Origin: UBA6220 sp041650375
GTDB lineage: Bacteria; Patescibacteriota; Minisyncoccia; Minisyncoccales; Minisyncoccaceae
Direction of reading: 5' to 3'
Length of the DNA: 64,000 nt
NCBI GenBank assembly: GCA_041650375.1
Contig: JBAZLH010000003.1
Location: 62,001 to 126,000 of the forward strand
Part shown: positions 16,854-25,493 of the stretch, piece by piece
Numbering within the stretch: the first letter of the stretch is position 1
How the letters are laid out: every line of letters begins with the position of its first letter
The notes under the pieces: generated by a model
The model's input: the letters and a program-made list of their open reading frames with translations, nothing else
The model's database searches: none
Told to the model about the DNA's origin: nothing
Position numbers and translations under genes: made by a program

Positions 16854-17951
16854 TTAATCTTCTCTGATTTGCGTGGATATTTTTAAAAGTATTCCGCAAG
16901 CAATCAACTCCACTATCAAGTGCGTGCCTCCGGCGGTAATAAAGGGCAAGGGCGTGCCGCTTAAGGGCATCAATCCGGTCATGGCGCCGATATTCACAAA
17001 AGCTTGGATAGTAATCCAAGAACCGATTCCAATGGCCACAAGCTTATTGAAGCTGTCCGCGCTTTTTTTGAAAATAAAAAACGAGGTTACCGTAAACATT
17101 AAAAAAGCGCCGATTAAGAATAAGCACCCGATAAATCCCATTTCTTCCGCGTAAATCGCGAAAATTGAATCCGAGGTGGCTTCGGGCAAAAATCCGAGTT
17201 TCTGTGAGCTGAATCCCAAACCCGAACCGATTAATCCGCCCGAACCGATGGCAATTAAGGCCTGGTTAATGTGGTAGCCAACGCCCAAAGGATCGCTTTC
17301 CGGGTGAAGAAAAGTCAGGAATCTTTGCATTCTGTATGGCGCAAAAATCACCATGGCTGCGGCTAATGCCGCGCCCGCTATCCAAATGCCAAGATTGTAA
17401 ACCAAAGGAGTGTTGGCTGCGAAAAAGATAATACAAGCAATGGCTGAAATAATTATCAAAGTGCTCAAGTTTGATTGTAAAATCAAAGCCAATGCCACCA
17501 ATCCTAAAACCAGGAAAAACGGGGGTATCCTTTTTTTCATCGGCCGGGCACTGCTTAAAATTGCGGATAAATACAAAATGGTCGCCAATTTCAAAAATTC
17601 GGATGGCTGAAAACTGGTAAATCCCAAATTCAGCCAACGGGTTGCGCCTCCCTGGGTTTCGGAAAAAGCCGGAATGAAAACCGCCAAAGTTAAAAGAGAC
17701 GCGCCGATAAAAAACAGCAGACTGTATTTTTTGTAAAAATTCAAAGGTATTTTAAAAGCGATAAAGCCGAGAATCAAACCGGGAATAAGCCCGCGAATCA
17801 GCTGGTTAAACAAATAATGCGCCGGACTGTTGCCGCTTTTAAGCGACAAGGGAGCCGAGGCCGTGGTTAGCGCCAAAACACCTATCAGAGTTAACAAAAA
17901 TATGGAAACAAGCAAGGCCATATTTGGTTTGTTTTTCGCTTTATTTGCCAT
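16854..17951 (-). CDS. ftsW: FtsW, septal peptidoglycan glycosyltransferase (SEDS family)
   Basis: A 365-residue SEDS protein with about ten membrane spans. Conserved SEDS segments are GGATRWLNLGFTSFQPSEFLKLATI, FAIYAEEMGFIGC and GLMPLSGTPLPFITAGGT. It polymerises lipid II at the division septum with a class B PBP, which is not in this window. It overlaps murD by 11 bp. RodA is the alternative; placement between murD and murG favours FtsW. Confidence 0.92.
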   Translation of the reverse strand: MANKAKNKPNMALLVSIFLLTLIGVLALTTASAPLSLKSGNSPAHYLFNQLIRGLIPGLILGFIAFKIPLNFYKKYSLLFFIGASLLTLAVFIPAFSETQGGATRWLNLGFTSFQPSEFLKLATILYLSAILSSARPMKKRIPPFFLVLGLVALALILQSNLSTLIIISAIACIIFFAANTPLVYNLGIWIAGAALAAAMVIFAPYRMQRFLTFLHPESDPLGVGYHINQALIAIGSGGLIGSGLGFSSQKLGFLPEATSDSIFAIYAEEMGFIGCLFLIGAFLMFTVTSFFIFKKSADSFNKLVAIGIGSWITIQAFVNIGAMTGLMPLSGTPLPFITAGGTHLIVELIACGILLKISTQIRED

Positions 17952-19263
17952 ATTGTTTTACGTATTTTTTAAACAAATCGCCCCGTTCTTTGTAATCCTT
18001 GAATATTCCAAAACTTGGCGAAGCGCAGGATAAAAGGCAAATTTTGCCCGGATTTGTTTTTTTAAAACAAATTTTCACCGCTTCTTCTATATTATCCGTA
18101 AAATACTTGTTAAAACGGGATTGCGATTCCTTATTGATTCCTTGCCATATTTTTTTTCCCGAAACGGGCAAGAAGATAAGATTTTTTAATCCAATATTTT
18201 CGGAAATTTCTTGCGAAATTTTCGTGAAGTCAATTCCCCTGTCAAATCCGCCGAGAATAATTGTTTCCACTTTTTCGCCAAGCGTATTCAGGGCAAAAAT
18301 AGTGGCTTCGGGAATCGTGGCAATGGAATCATCGTAAAACTCTATATTTTTAAATTTGCCAACCAACTCCAACCGGTGCGACAAGGGCTTAAAAGCTTTA
18401 ATGCCTTTAATGATTTGCCCATTGGTTAGTTTTAATATTTTGCCAACTTCGAAAACGGCGGTTAGATTTTCTTTGTGCGTAATTTCTTGAAATTTCGGAT
18501 TTTGCCTAAAAATATCCTCATATTTTTTGGGATCAATCCCTATTTTTTTAGATTTTATTTTTCGCGACAAACTTTTAATTTCCTTAAGCCCGGGATTAAA
18601 AATAAACCAATCGTTTTTATTTTGGAGGTTCGCGATATTGGTTTTGGCTTTAAAATATTCTTTGAAGTTTTTGTAATAATCCAAGTGCTCGGGATAAATA
18701 TTCAAGAATACGGCGATTTGGGGGCTATGCTTTAAAAATTGCAATTGATGGGAAGATAATTCGTAAACAATAATATCTTTTTTGCTAATCTTGGAAAGAT
18801 ACGACAAAGATGGCGTTTCAATATTCCCAAGCAAGTAGGTTGAAAAACCGTTCTTTTTTAAAACGCTATAAATTAGGGACGAAGTTGTGCTTTTACCTTT
18901 GGTGCCGGTCACGCCGATTATTTTTGCGGGCGAATTGTCAAAAAATAATTCGGTCTGGCTCGTCACAACGCCGCCTTTTTTAAGATATTTTTTAATCGCG
19001 CTAAACCGGATGCCTGGTGATTTTAAAACAACATCAAAATTTTTCAAAGATTTGAGGTAATCTTTGCCTCCGTAATATTTAACGCAATCATCTTTGCTTA
19101 ATATTTTTTCAATTTTAGGGTCTAATTCAGAAATATCTTTTTTGTCCGCGATTGCGATTAATTTTTTGGGAAATGTTTTTCGCAAAAATAAAAAAGAATC
19201 CAGCCCTTCGCGGCCAATGCCTAAAATAACCAAATCCTTATTTTTCAGTTCCCTTATCTTCAT
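17941..19263 (-). CDS. murD: UDP-MurNAc-L-Ala--glutamate ligase, MurD2-like
   Basis: A 440-residue Mur ligase. The start is taken at MKIRELKNKD because the extra 18 upstream codons would overlap a terminator and look non-coding. The ATP loop is GVTGTKGKSTTSSLI, the central domain has NIYPEHLDYY, and the C-terminal domain has YDDSIATIPEA and SCASPSFGIFKDYKERG. These last two differ from classical MurD (NDSKATN; SPACASxDxF) and resemble MurD2, which adds L-Glu. murL just upstream supports that. The L-Glu specificity is inference. Confidence 0.85.
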   Translation of the reverse strand: MKIRELKNKDLVILGIGREGLDSFLFLRKTFPKKLIAIADKKDISELDPKIEKILSKDDCVKYYGGKDYLKSLKNFDVVLKSPGIRFSAIKKYLKKGGVVTSQTELFFDNSPAKIIGVTGTKGKSTTSSLIYSVLKKNGFSTYLLGNIETPSLSYLSKISKKDIIVYELSSHQLQFLKHSPQIAVFLNIYPEHLDYYKNFKEYFKAKTNIANLQNKNDWFIFNPGLKEIKSLSRKIKSKKIGIDPKKYEDIFRQNPKFQEITHKENLTAVFEVGKILKLTNGQIIKGIKAFKPLSHRLELVGKFKNIEFYDDSIATIPEATIFALNTLGEKVETIILGGFDRGIDFTKISQEISENIGLKNLIFLPVSGKKIWQGINKESQSRFNKYFTDNIEEAVKICFKKTNPGKICLLSCASPSFGIFKDYKERGDLFKKYVKQYGK

Positions 19264-19290
19264 TAAGTATAATTTAACACAATTAAAGTA

Positions 19291-19334
19291 TAAAAAAAAG
19301 ACCGAATGCATAAACAATTATTTATGCTTCGGCC
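19291..19334 (-). terminator. terminator of the alpha/beta hydrolase gene
   Basis: On the minus strand CCGAAGCATAAA pairs with TTTATGCATTCGG (one bulge), followed by TCTTTTTTTT. The T-run region shares 16 identical bases (19288-19303) with the terminator at 20008-20023. Confidence 0.85.
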
Positions 19335-19939
19335 ACAGTGAATCGTTCCAGAAAATCGAGCATTCTTTTGTTTACCAGCGGGTCTGTAAGAAGGGCCCGA
19401 TGGCCAATCTTAGGAAAAAGGGAGTAAATTTCTGTTTGCGGCAGTGGCTCGTAAACTTTTTTAGCCAACCACCATTGCGAGAACTTACCCTGGATTTCCA
19501 TTACCGGTCCTTTGGGGTGGTTCTTTTTTATAACTTGCATAGCCTTACTCGAGTACCTAATGTCTCGAATGCATTGGCGGGTAATCGGAAAGCGCGTAAG
19601 CATTAATAGTAGCTTCCAGACGGGAGTGCCGGCATTGGGCCCCTCCACAAGGATTTGCGGAATTTTAATTTTAGCGCGAGCCCATAACAGCCTAAGGCTA
19701 ACCGTGTTCATCGAAAAAGCGATTATCGCATCGGGTGAATAGATGTCCACCTCGCCCGCAATCATCATCGCGTAGTCATCAATGCCAAGAGTAGAAGGCT
19801 GTTTTCCGCATTCGGAAAGCAGGACTTCATATCCATGCGGATTAACGAATTCGTTAAGCTTACCGCAAATTTGTTCAATTTGCTCAACATCTTTTTGAGT
19901 TTTTAAAAACCCGGGTACGAAAAGAATTGTTTTAAGCAC
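19322..19939 (-). CDS. alpha/beta hydrolase-like protein
   Basis: A 205-residue protein with an alpha/beta-hydrolase outline: ILFVPGF (oxyanion-side strand), IIAFSMNT (degenerate nucleophile elbow with Ser) and FPKIGHRALLTDPLV (His near the C-terminus). The GTG start is chosen because GGAG lies 9 bases upstream. It is a self-contained cistron with a perfect consensus promoter and its own terminator, set between murL and murD, and it looks like a later insertion. The substrate is unknown. Confidence 0.6.
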   Translation of the reverse strand: MLKTILFVPGFLKTQKDVEQIEQICGKLNEFVNPHGYEVLLSECGKQPSTLGIDDYAMMIAGEVDIYSPDAIIAFSMNTVSLRLLWARAKIKIPQILVEGPNAGTPVWKLLLMLTRFPITRQCIRDIRYSSKAMQVIKKNHPKGPVMEIQGKFSQWWLAKKVYEPLPQTEIYSLFPKIGHRALLTDPLVNKRMLDFLERFTVAEA

Positions 19940-19976
19940 TTGGTCAACTCCATATTTAGTTTTTAATGATATATTA

Positions 19977-20005
19977 ATTATAAACTAATATATAATATAT
20001 GTCAA
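19977..20005 (-). promoter_or_regulatory. consensus promoter of the alpha/beta hydrolase gene
   Basis: On the minus strand: TTGACA, 17 bases, TATAAT, a perfect sigma-70 consensus. The leader is about 30 bases and carries a GGAG ribosome site before the GTG. Confidence 0.88.
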
Positions 20006-20011
20006 TAGTAT

Positions 20012-20038
20012 AAAAAAAAGACCATTAATTAAAATGGG
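20012..20038 (-). terminator. terminator of the 91-residue ORF
   Basis: On the minus strand CCATT pairs with AATGG across a 6-base loop, followed by TCTTTTTTTT, directly after the stop codon. Confidence 0.7.
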
Positions 20039-20039
20039 C

Positions 20040-20315
20040 TTAAATTTTTCGGGGAAAGAATTTATGGGGCGGAGCAAGCTCAACGTCGTGACCGAGATTT
20101 TGCAAAATTTCGGCAATTTCTTCCATTTGGTCTTCTTCCCCAATTTCACCCCCAACCACCAGATACGGCCTAAGGGCATTATCTACATCAAGGACTTCGG
20201 CGTTTACGCTAGCGATAATCATTTCGTTGGCATAAGGCTTGTCGCTAAAATCCGGTAAAATGAGCTTTAGTATCTTTGCGCTCTTTTCATATCCATACGC
20301 AGTAACGCTTAGCAT
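20040..20315 (-). CDS. unknown small protein, 91 residues
   Basis: Not recognised. A soluble alpha/beta-looking small protein: MLSVTAYGYEKSAKILKLIL, then VNAEVLDVDNALRPYLVVGG and an acidic helix EEDQMEEIAEILQNLGHDVE. The spacing suggests a ferredoxin-like or ACT-like fold, but that is a guess. A good leaderless-type promoter and its own terminator support that it is expressed. It lies between murL and the alpha/beta hydrolase. Confidence 0.6.
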   Translation of the reverse strand: MLSVTAYGYEKSAKILKLILPDFSDKPYANEMIIASVNAEVLDVDNALRPYLVVGGEIGEEDQMEEIAEILQNLGHDVELAPPHKFFPRKI

Positions 20316-20321
20316 ATTGCC

Positions 20322-20350
20322 AGGATAAAATATAATTTTATTTAAGTCAA
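20322..20350 (-). promoter_or_regulatory. promoter of the 91-residue ORF, leaderless type
   Basis: On the minus strand: TTGACT, 17 bases, TATCCT, ending 6 bases before the ATG. Confidence 0.65.
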
Positions 20351-20357
20351 GCCAAAA

Positions 20358-21764
20358 TTACAATCCGATTTGCTTCCTGAAATCAAACTTTTTGGGAATA
20401 TTATTCTTCGTATCCCAGTTTTGGATTATTTTTTGCGCTTCCTTTTCCCAATTTTTTTCGCTTGGCATTATGTTTTCCGCAAAGTATTCCAATAAAAACG
20501 GCTGCTCAACGTCACGGATTACGTTTCTTTTCCAGCTTAAATATAAAGCGATATTGGCCTCTTGCTTGGTGCCCACGCATTCCCAAGGCTTAATTTCCTT
20601 TTCCCCTATCAGTTCAAACATCAGCGGCAATAATTCTTTCTTGGCAAACAAATCAATTCCAAAAATATTTTTTAAATCCGAAGTGGAAACATACGGATAA
20701 AGCGCCATGTAAACAAACAGGCACTTGGCGCAAGCGCCGCACCATTTGCCGGTTTTTTCTTTAGTGCCGGAATGGGTTTTTTCAGCTTCGTTGCAGCTTA
20801 AAAATATGGGCATCAAATCGCGGCGTTCGGCAAAAATTTTGGCAATTTGCAATTCATAGATGGGCCTTAATAGGCTGAAATATTCTAAATTAGGGCTTAA
20901 ATATTTTTTTAGATAATCCCGAAAATTATTTTCAAATTCAAATGTTTTGCTGTATTGGTGGTTAATTTCTTCATTCAAGTAGGTCGTATTGCCCTCATTG
21001 CTGCTTTTTTCGTTGCTGAACGCGATATATTTTTTATTAAACAACGCGGCCGTTAACGCGGTCAAGAAAGACACATACGCGATAAAGGGCGTGTGCCCGT
21101 TTAAATAACCTTTTCGGTTTAAATCCAAAAGATGTTCGTCTATTTTCCGCTCGCAAACAATCGTGTCCTTGCAAGCAAACACTTTACCGGCAGCTGCCGC
21201 GGCCTTGGTTGGGTTTAGTAAAAAACAAGAAACATTATTGGTTTTTTGTTGGAGCAAGTGCAAAGACGCGAAAGAATCTTTGCCGCCGCCAATCGGCAAA
21301 AGAATGGAATCATCCGCTGCCTTATATAATACCGCCGCTTTATCTTTGCTTTCCTCGACAATTATTTTTATAAAATTTTTGGCTTTAAAATTTATTTTGT
21401 TTTCAAAAAAGTATTGGCCCATTCCTTTAAATAACAATTTTTCCCACCAGGCAACCTGGTTTTTCGTAAGAGCGCCTGCCAAAACTTTGATTTCCGGAGA
21501 ACAAAACGCTTTCCAATAGCTAAGGGATTCCACCATTCCCAAATTAAAAACAAAATTATTGATAATTTCTTTTTTAATTTTTTTCGCGGAGTTCGGAATG
21601 TTTTTTATTTTTACAGCCGAAACGAATTTATGCTTGCCCGCGCTGAATTTAAAAACAATTTTTAAATCTTTGTTTAAAAAAGACCATTTGTACGAGTCAT
21701 AACAAAATTCGGGAAATTTTTTCCTTAAATCATTAACCTGAAATTTCGGCCCTTTTTTAACCAT
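20358..21764 (-). CDS. murL: UDP-MurNAc-L-Ala-L-Glu epimerase
   Basis: A 468-residue protein matching MurL, the ATP-dependent epimerase that converts the terminal L-Glu of UDP-MurNAc-L-Ala-L-Glu to D-Glu. Landmarks are a PP-loop-like LPIGGGKDSFASL (about residues 172-184), NEKSSNEGNT, NHQYSKTFEFE, a CxxC pair in WCGACAKC and the C-terminal PWECVGTKQEA. It starts 4 bp after mraY. Together with the MurD2-like ligase it implies D-Glu is made on the precursor rather than as free amino acid by MurI. Confidence 0.85.
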   Translation of the reverse strand: MVKKGPKFQVNDLRKKFPEFCYDSYKWSFLNKDLKIVFKFSAGKHKFVSAVKIKNIPNSAKKIKKEIINNFVFNLGMVESLSYWKAFCSPEIKVLAGALTKNQVAWWEKLLFKGMGQYFFENKINFKAKNFIKIIVEESKDKAAVLYKAADDSILLPIGGGKDSFASLHLLQQKTNNVSCFLLNPTKAAAAAGKVFACKDTIVCERKIDEHLLDLNRKGYLNGHTPFIAYVSFLTALTAALFNKKYIAFSNEKSSNEGNTTYLNEEINHQYSKTFEFENNFRDYLKKYLSPNLEYFSLLRPIYELQIAKIFAERRDLMPIFLSCNEAEKTHSGTKEKTGKWCGACAKCLFVYMALYPYVSTSDLKNIFGIDLFAKKELLPLMFELIGEKEIKPWECVGTKQEANIALYLSWKRNVIRDVEQPFLLEYFAENIMPSEKNWEKEAQKIIQNWDTKNNIPKKFDFRKQIGL

Positions 21765-21768
21765 AACT

Positions 21769-22857
21769 TTATTGCCTTAACATTAATAACTGGATGCTTA
21801 CGCCCAAAATTGCCAACACAACGCTTATAATCCAAAAGCGCATTACGATCTGCGGAGTTTTCCAGCCAATGGCTTCCAGGTGGTGGTGGATCGGGGTGGA
21901 TAGCCAGATTTTTTTCTTGCGGATTTTTTTAGAAAGCAACTGGACGATAACCGAGCCGGTTTCAATAACTAATATTCCGGCGATAACCGGCAAAATCGCG
22001 ATTGAATTGGTAATAAACGCCACGGCTGTCATTGTCATTGTCAATCCAAGTATTCCGGTTTCACCCATATAAAATTTCGCGGGAGGAATATTAAACCAAA
22101 GAAAGCTGAAAATTGTTCCGAGGATTATGGCGCAAAAAGCAGCCAAATCCGTTTGGCCCTGAACTAAAGCGATTATGGTAAAAGCTCCAAAAATAGAGCC
22201 GAACACCCCGCCGGCCAATCCATCCAGGCCATCCACCACTCCGCTTGCCCACGAAGCCAAACTTACGAGCACGTAAAGCGCGATATACCAAAGCCCAAGC
22301 TGGATTACAATACCTTCGGGAAAATTAAATAATAAGGGGATATTGATGGAGCTCCATCCCAGTTTGAAATAAAACCAGGAGCCGCCGATTAGCCCGATTA
22401 AAGCCACCAGAATAAGCCGCACCCTGAACTTTAGCCCGCCGCCGATATATTTACCCCTACCGTAAACAACCAAGATGTCGTCAACCAACCCGATCAACGA
22501 AGCGGAAAGCAGGGCGAATATCGGAATCCAAGTTTGTTCGCGGCTGAAAAAATTGAATTTTTGCAGCCACCAAACATCGGTAAAATTCGCGAGCAAAAGG
22601 CAAATGAATGAAATAATCAAAACCGTGGACCAAATAACGATTCCGCCGCCGCGGGGCACGGTTGTTTCTTTTTCCCGGTGCAGGGCTAAAAAAATCTCCG
22701 CGTCTTGGCCGTCAATTGTTTTTTCCCTGGCTTTTTTCTTCCAGAATTCTATTTTATACAAAAATCTTACCAGAAAATTGGCGATTACCATTGCGATTAT
22801 GGACGAAGCGAAAGCCAAGGACAAAATTTTTATAACGTTAAATGTTGGAATTGTCAT
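21769..22857 (-). CDS. mraY: phospho-N-acetylmuramoyl-pentapeptide transferase
   Basis: A 362-residue ten-span transferase making lipid I from UDP-MurNAc-pentapeptide and undecaprenyl phosphate. Visible are the substrate-side PRGGG, IGLVDDILVVYGRGK (the DD motif), GVVDGLDGLAGG and the HHH motif in STPIHHHLEAIGW. In the loop usually written MGDTGS the sequence is MGETGI, a Glu in place of a highly conserved Asp. It sits between dacA-like and murL genes with 3-4 bp gaps. Confidence 0.93.
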   Translation of the reverse strand: MTIPTFNVIKILSLAFASSIIAMVIANFLVRFLYKIEFWKKKAREKTIDGQDAEIFLALHREKETTVPRGGGIVIWSTVLIISFICLLLANFTDVWWLQKFNFFSREQTWIPIFALLSASLIGLVDDILVVYGRGKYIGGGLKFRVRLILVALIGLIGGSWFYFKLGWSSINIPLLFNFPEGIVIQLGLWYIALYVLVSLASWASGVVDGLDGLAGGVFGSIFGAFTIIALVQGQTDLAAFCAIILGTIFSFLWFNIPPAKFYMGETGILGLTMTMTAVAFITNSIAILPVIAGILVIETGSVIVQLLSKKIRKKKIWLSTPIHHHLEAIGWKTPQIVMRFWIISVVLAILGVSIQLLMLRQ

Positions 22858-22860
22858 TTT

Positions 22861-23850
22861 TTACCAAATAAAAGAGTTAGTTATCCAATTTTCCAATTTT
22901 TCAGCTTCAATAAACCTGTCCGCCTTGCTGCCGGCACCCATAATCACGCTTATCAGGTATTCGTTTTTTCCTTCAAAAGCGAAAGAAAAAGGCTTTTTCA
23001 ATACTAAGATAATACACCCGTTTGCTTCTTTTGTGTAGCCGGTTTTACCCCAAAGATAATCCGGGCTCGCCCTTAAAAGAATATTGGTATTTATCAGCTT
23101 TTTAAATAAAATATTGTTAATAAAATAATCGGTTTCTTGGACAGAGCATATTTCCGGAATAATTTTGTGGTTTGCCATTATATAAATTATTATTTTCTTC
23201 AAATCATTGGCGGAAGCGCGATTAGTGGTTGAATCATCTTCATCTAGCCCGCTCGGATTGTAAAAGATCGTATTGTTCAACCCCATTTCTTTGGATTTTT
23301 TGTTCATTGCTTCAACAAATTTGCCTTTCTCCATCTGGTTCGCCAAAGCATTCGCCACGTCGTTGTTTGACTCAATCAACATTATGGATAAAAGGTCTTT
23401 CAAATTTGCTTTTTTCAACGCTTTCGGATTTCCACCCGTGGAAACAATGGCCGCGATATCTTTGGAACTTAACAAGATCGGTTGGTCTAAATCATAAGAT
23501 TCAAGCGCGACTATGGCAGTCATTAATTTACTCATTGAGGCAATCGGATTGCTGGCATCAGCATTTTTTTCATAAAGGATTTTTTCTTTGCCGGTTTTTG
23601 AATTAACCATTACCAGTAAGCCGTTGGTGATATTCAAATCAATGTCTTTGGCCGCGCTTTTCATAAGCGGCCGGAACAGGGACTCGTTGGAATAAACGAA
23701 TAATTTATTTTGCGCCTCGGCTTTTTTTTCAATAATATTTTTGTTTATAATAAAAAACGACGCAACGAGAATTATCGACAAAACGACAAACAAGAAAGCT
23801 TTTTGCTTCCTTGTTTTATTTTTATTCGGTTTTTTTCTTATTCTTACCAC
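22861..23850 (-). CDS. D-alanyl-D-alanine carboxypeptidase (peptidase S11 family)
   Basis: A 329-residue low-molecular-weight penicillin-binding protein. One N-terminal membrane anchor (about residues 18-36) is followed by the three active-site motifs: SMSK (SxxK, near 105), SNN (SxN, near 161) and KTG (near 269). It trims the terminal D-Ala from peptidoglycan stem peptides outside the membrane. It is translationally close (3 bp) to both mraY and the 7TM sensor-like gene, linking wall trimming to the sensory genes. Confidence 0.93.
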   Translation of the reverse strand: MVRIRKKPNKNKTRKQKAFLFVVLSIILVASFFIINKNIIEKKAEAQNKLFVYSNESLFRPLMKSAAKDIDLNITNGLLVMVNSKTGKEKILYEKNADASNPIASMSKLMTAIVALESYDLDQPILLSSKDIAAIVSTGGNPKALKKANLKDLLSIMLIESNNDVANALANQMEKGKFVEAMNKKSKEMGLNNTIFYNPSGLDEDDSTTNRASANDLKKIIIYIMANHKIIPEICSVQETDYFINNILFKKLINTNILLRASPDYLWGKTGYTKEANGCIILVLKKPFSFAFEGKNEYLISVIMGAGSKADRFIEAEKLENWITNSFIW

Positions 23851-23853
23851 TTT

Positions 23854-25077
23854 TTATTCTTCATTATTGGATGATTTTTTGTTTTTGTGCCCCGAATCCG
23901 TAATCATTTGGCCGGAAGACTGGCCAAGGTCGCGAATTTTATTTTTCAATTCAGCCATTTTATTTTCCCGGTCAATAAAAATACTGCTGAACTGCTTTAA
24001 TTCTTCAACTTTTTCTTCCAATTCAGCGGTTTTTTTCCTTAACTCTTTGGTCCGCTTTTGAATCTCCATTTCCAGGTTATCGTTTAATTCTTTTAATTCC
24101 CTTGTTCGGGCGCGCACGGTTATCTCCAAAACAGTGTTGGTTTCTTCCAATTTGTCATTGGCTTCATTCAGCCGCCAAGTTTTTTCTTGCAATTCTTTCG
24201 TCCTTTTTTCCACGATTTCTTCAAATTCAATATTTCGATTGTTTAAGCGGTTCATATACCTTAACAATAAAAAACAAATAAAAGAAATTAAAATAAAGAT
24301 AACGGACTTGGCTATCATTCCCAATTCCAACCCGGGAAAAACAATAAAAGACGCCAACAATACCAATAAGACGGCAACAATTATATCAGTGGTTAAAATG
24401 GTGGCGAAAGGGTCTTTTTCAATGATCACATACCCGAGGATAAAAGTGTAAATCGGTATGATTAAGAAAAAAATCGGAAAAATATTGATAAAACCGGCGG
24501 GTACGAAATATATCAGAGTTAGCCCGAACGTTCCGAAAGAAAGCAAGATAAACATCATGGTTTCCCGCCTTTCTTTGCTGCCTTCTTTTCGGAGCCAAGC
24601 TTTCACGAAATTATACATTGTTAAAAACAAAAGCAGGAGCACGAAAACGGCGAAAAAATAATAAATGAAATTCTCGGCGCTAAATCCTAAAAGCTTAAGG
24701 GAAAACAATTCATTCACCGCAAGGCTCGCGTCACTGGCGAGAATTAAGCCGATGGAAGATATGTATGATAAAAACAAAAGAATTTTTTGTTTTTGGACGC
24801 GGCAAAATTCAATGCTGAAATGGTACAAAAACGTGGGAATCAAGAAAACGGACAAGGACAAAAGCTTGACCGCAAAAGGCGACGGCTCATTCTCGTTAAA
24901 AAAATACGCTTGCCAAAAAGTTAAAGTACTCGCCATCCAAAGAAACTGCAAAACGCCAACGATTAAAAAAATCGTCGTGGCGGCCTTTTTTTTCTTGATA
25001 GCCAAATAAATACTAACAAGCAAAATAAAAATGCTGCTTGGTAACAAAAGATAAATTGATAAAGGAATTTGAGCCAT
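23854..25077 (-). CDS. 7TM sensor-like membrane protein with coiled coil, no kinase domain
   Basis: A 407-residue protein with about seven to nine membrane helices in residues 1-265, laid out like the N-terminal 7TM region of the histidine kinase at 25494-27755. A roughly 130-residue coiled coil follows, with three imperfect ERTKELQEK/ARTRELKEL/KRTKELRKK heptad blocks. There is no HisKA, HATPase, GGDEF or phosphatase domain. It probably acts as a non-catalytic partner or decoy receptor. Genes on both sides are wall synthesis and two-component genes. Confidence 0.75.
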   Translation of the reverse strand: MAQIPLSIYLLLPSSIFILLVSIYLAIKKKKAATTIFLIVGVLQFLWMASTLTFWQAYFFNENEPSPFAVKLLSLSVFLIPTFLYHFSIEFCRVQKQKILLFLSYISSIGLILASDASLAVNELFSLKLLGFSAENFIYYFFAVFVLLLLFLTMYNFVKAWLRKEGSKERRETMMFILLSFGTFGLTLIYFVPAGFINIFPIFFLIIPIYTFILGYVIIEKDPFATILTTDIIVAVLLVLLASFIVFPGLELGMIAKSVIFILISFICFLLLRYMNRLNNRNIEFEEIVEKRTKELQEKTWRLNEANDKLEETNTVLEITVRARTRELKELNDNLEMEIQKRTKELRKKTAELEEKVEELKQFSSIFIDRENKMAELKNKIRDLGQSSGQMITDSGHKNKKSSNNEE

Positions 25078-25086
25078 AGATTTATT

Positions 25087-25452
25087 TTATTTAATTTGAA
25101 GTTTCATCCTTTCCAAAACATCCTTGGGATTGAAATTTGATTTTATTAAATAATCTTTCGCTCCCAACCCGAACGCTTTCTCTTTGGTTTCTTTGTCGTC
25201 AAAATTGGACAAAACAATCACCGGGATGTCTTTTATGGCTTCCATGGATTGCCTTTTTTCCAAAAACGCGATGCCGCTTTCTTTGGGCAAAAGAATATCC
25301 AAAATAATCAAATCGGGTTTGTGTTCTTGGGCAAGCTTTAAAGCTTCTCCCACCTCTATCGCGGCAAAAACCTCGTAGCCCTCTTTGGTGAATTTAAAGC
25401 GGTACATTTCCGAAAGAATTTTTTCATCTTCAATGATGAGAACTTTTTTCAT
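25087..25452 (-). CDS. single-domain response regulator (CheY-like)
   Basis: A 121-residue receiver domain without an output domain. The acidic pair is Glu8/Asp9, the phospho-acceptor is Asp52 in LIILDILLP, and the switch residues are Ser82 and Lys104 (YLIKS). It presumably receives phosphate from the adjacent histidine kinase (41 bp upstream) and works by protein contact, perhaps with the 7TM coiled-coil protein just downstream; that is inference. Confidence 0.92.
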   Translation of the reverse strand: MKKVLIIEDEKILSEMYRFKFTKEGYEVFAAIEVGEALKLAQEHKPDLIILDILLPKESGIAFLEKRQSMEAIKDIPVIVLSNFDDKETKEKAFGLGAKDYLIKSNFNPKDVLERMKLQIK

Positions 25453-25493
25453 AATGTTTTATTATTTTATTTATTTTAACATAAATTCTTCGT

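Noticed and set aside
17941..19317. Longer murD starting at 19317
   Set aside because: The extra 18 codons overlap the terminator of the upstream gene and encode an atypical hydrophobic stretch before a normal MurD start.
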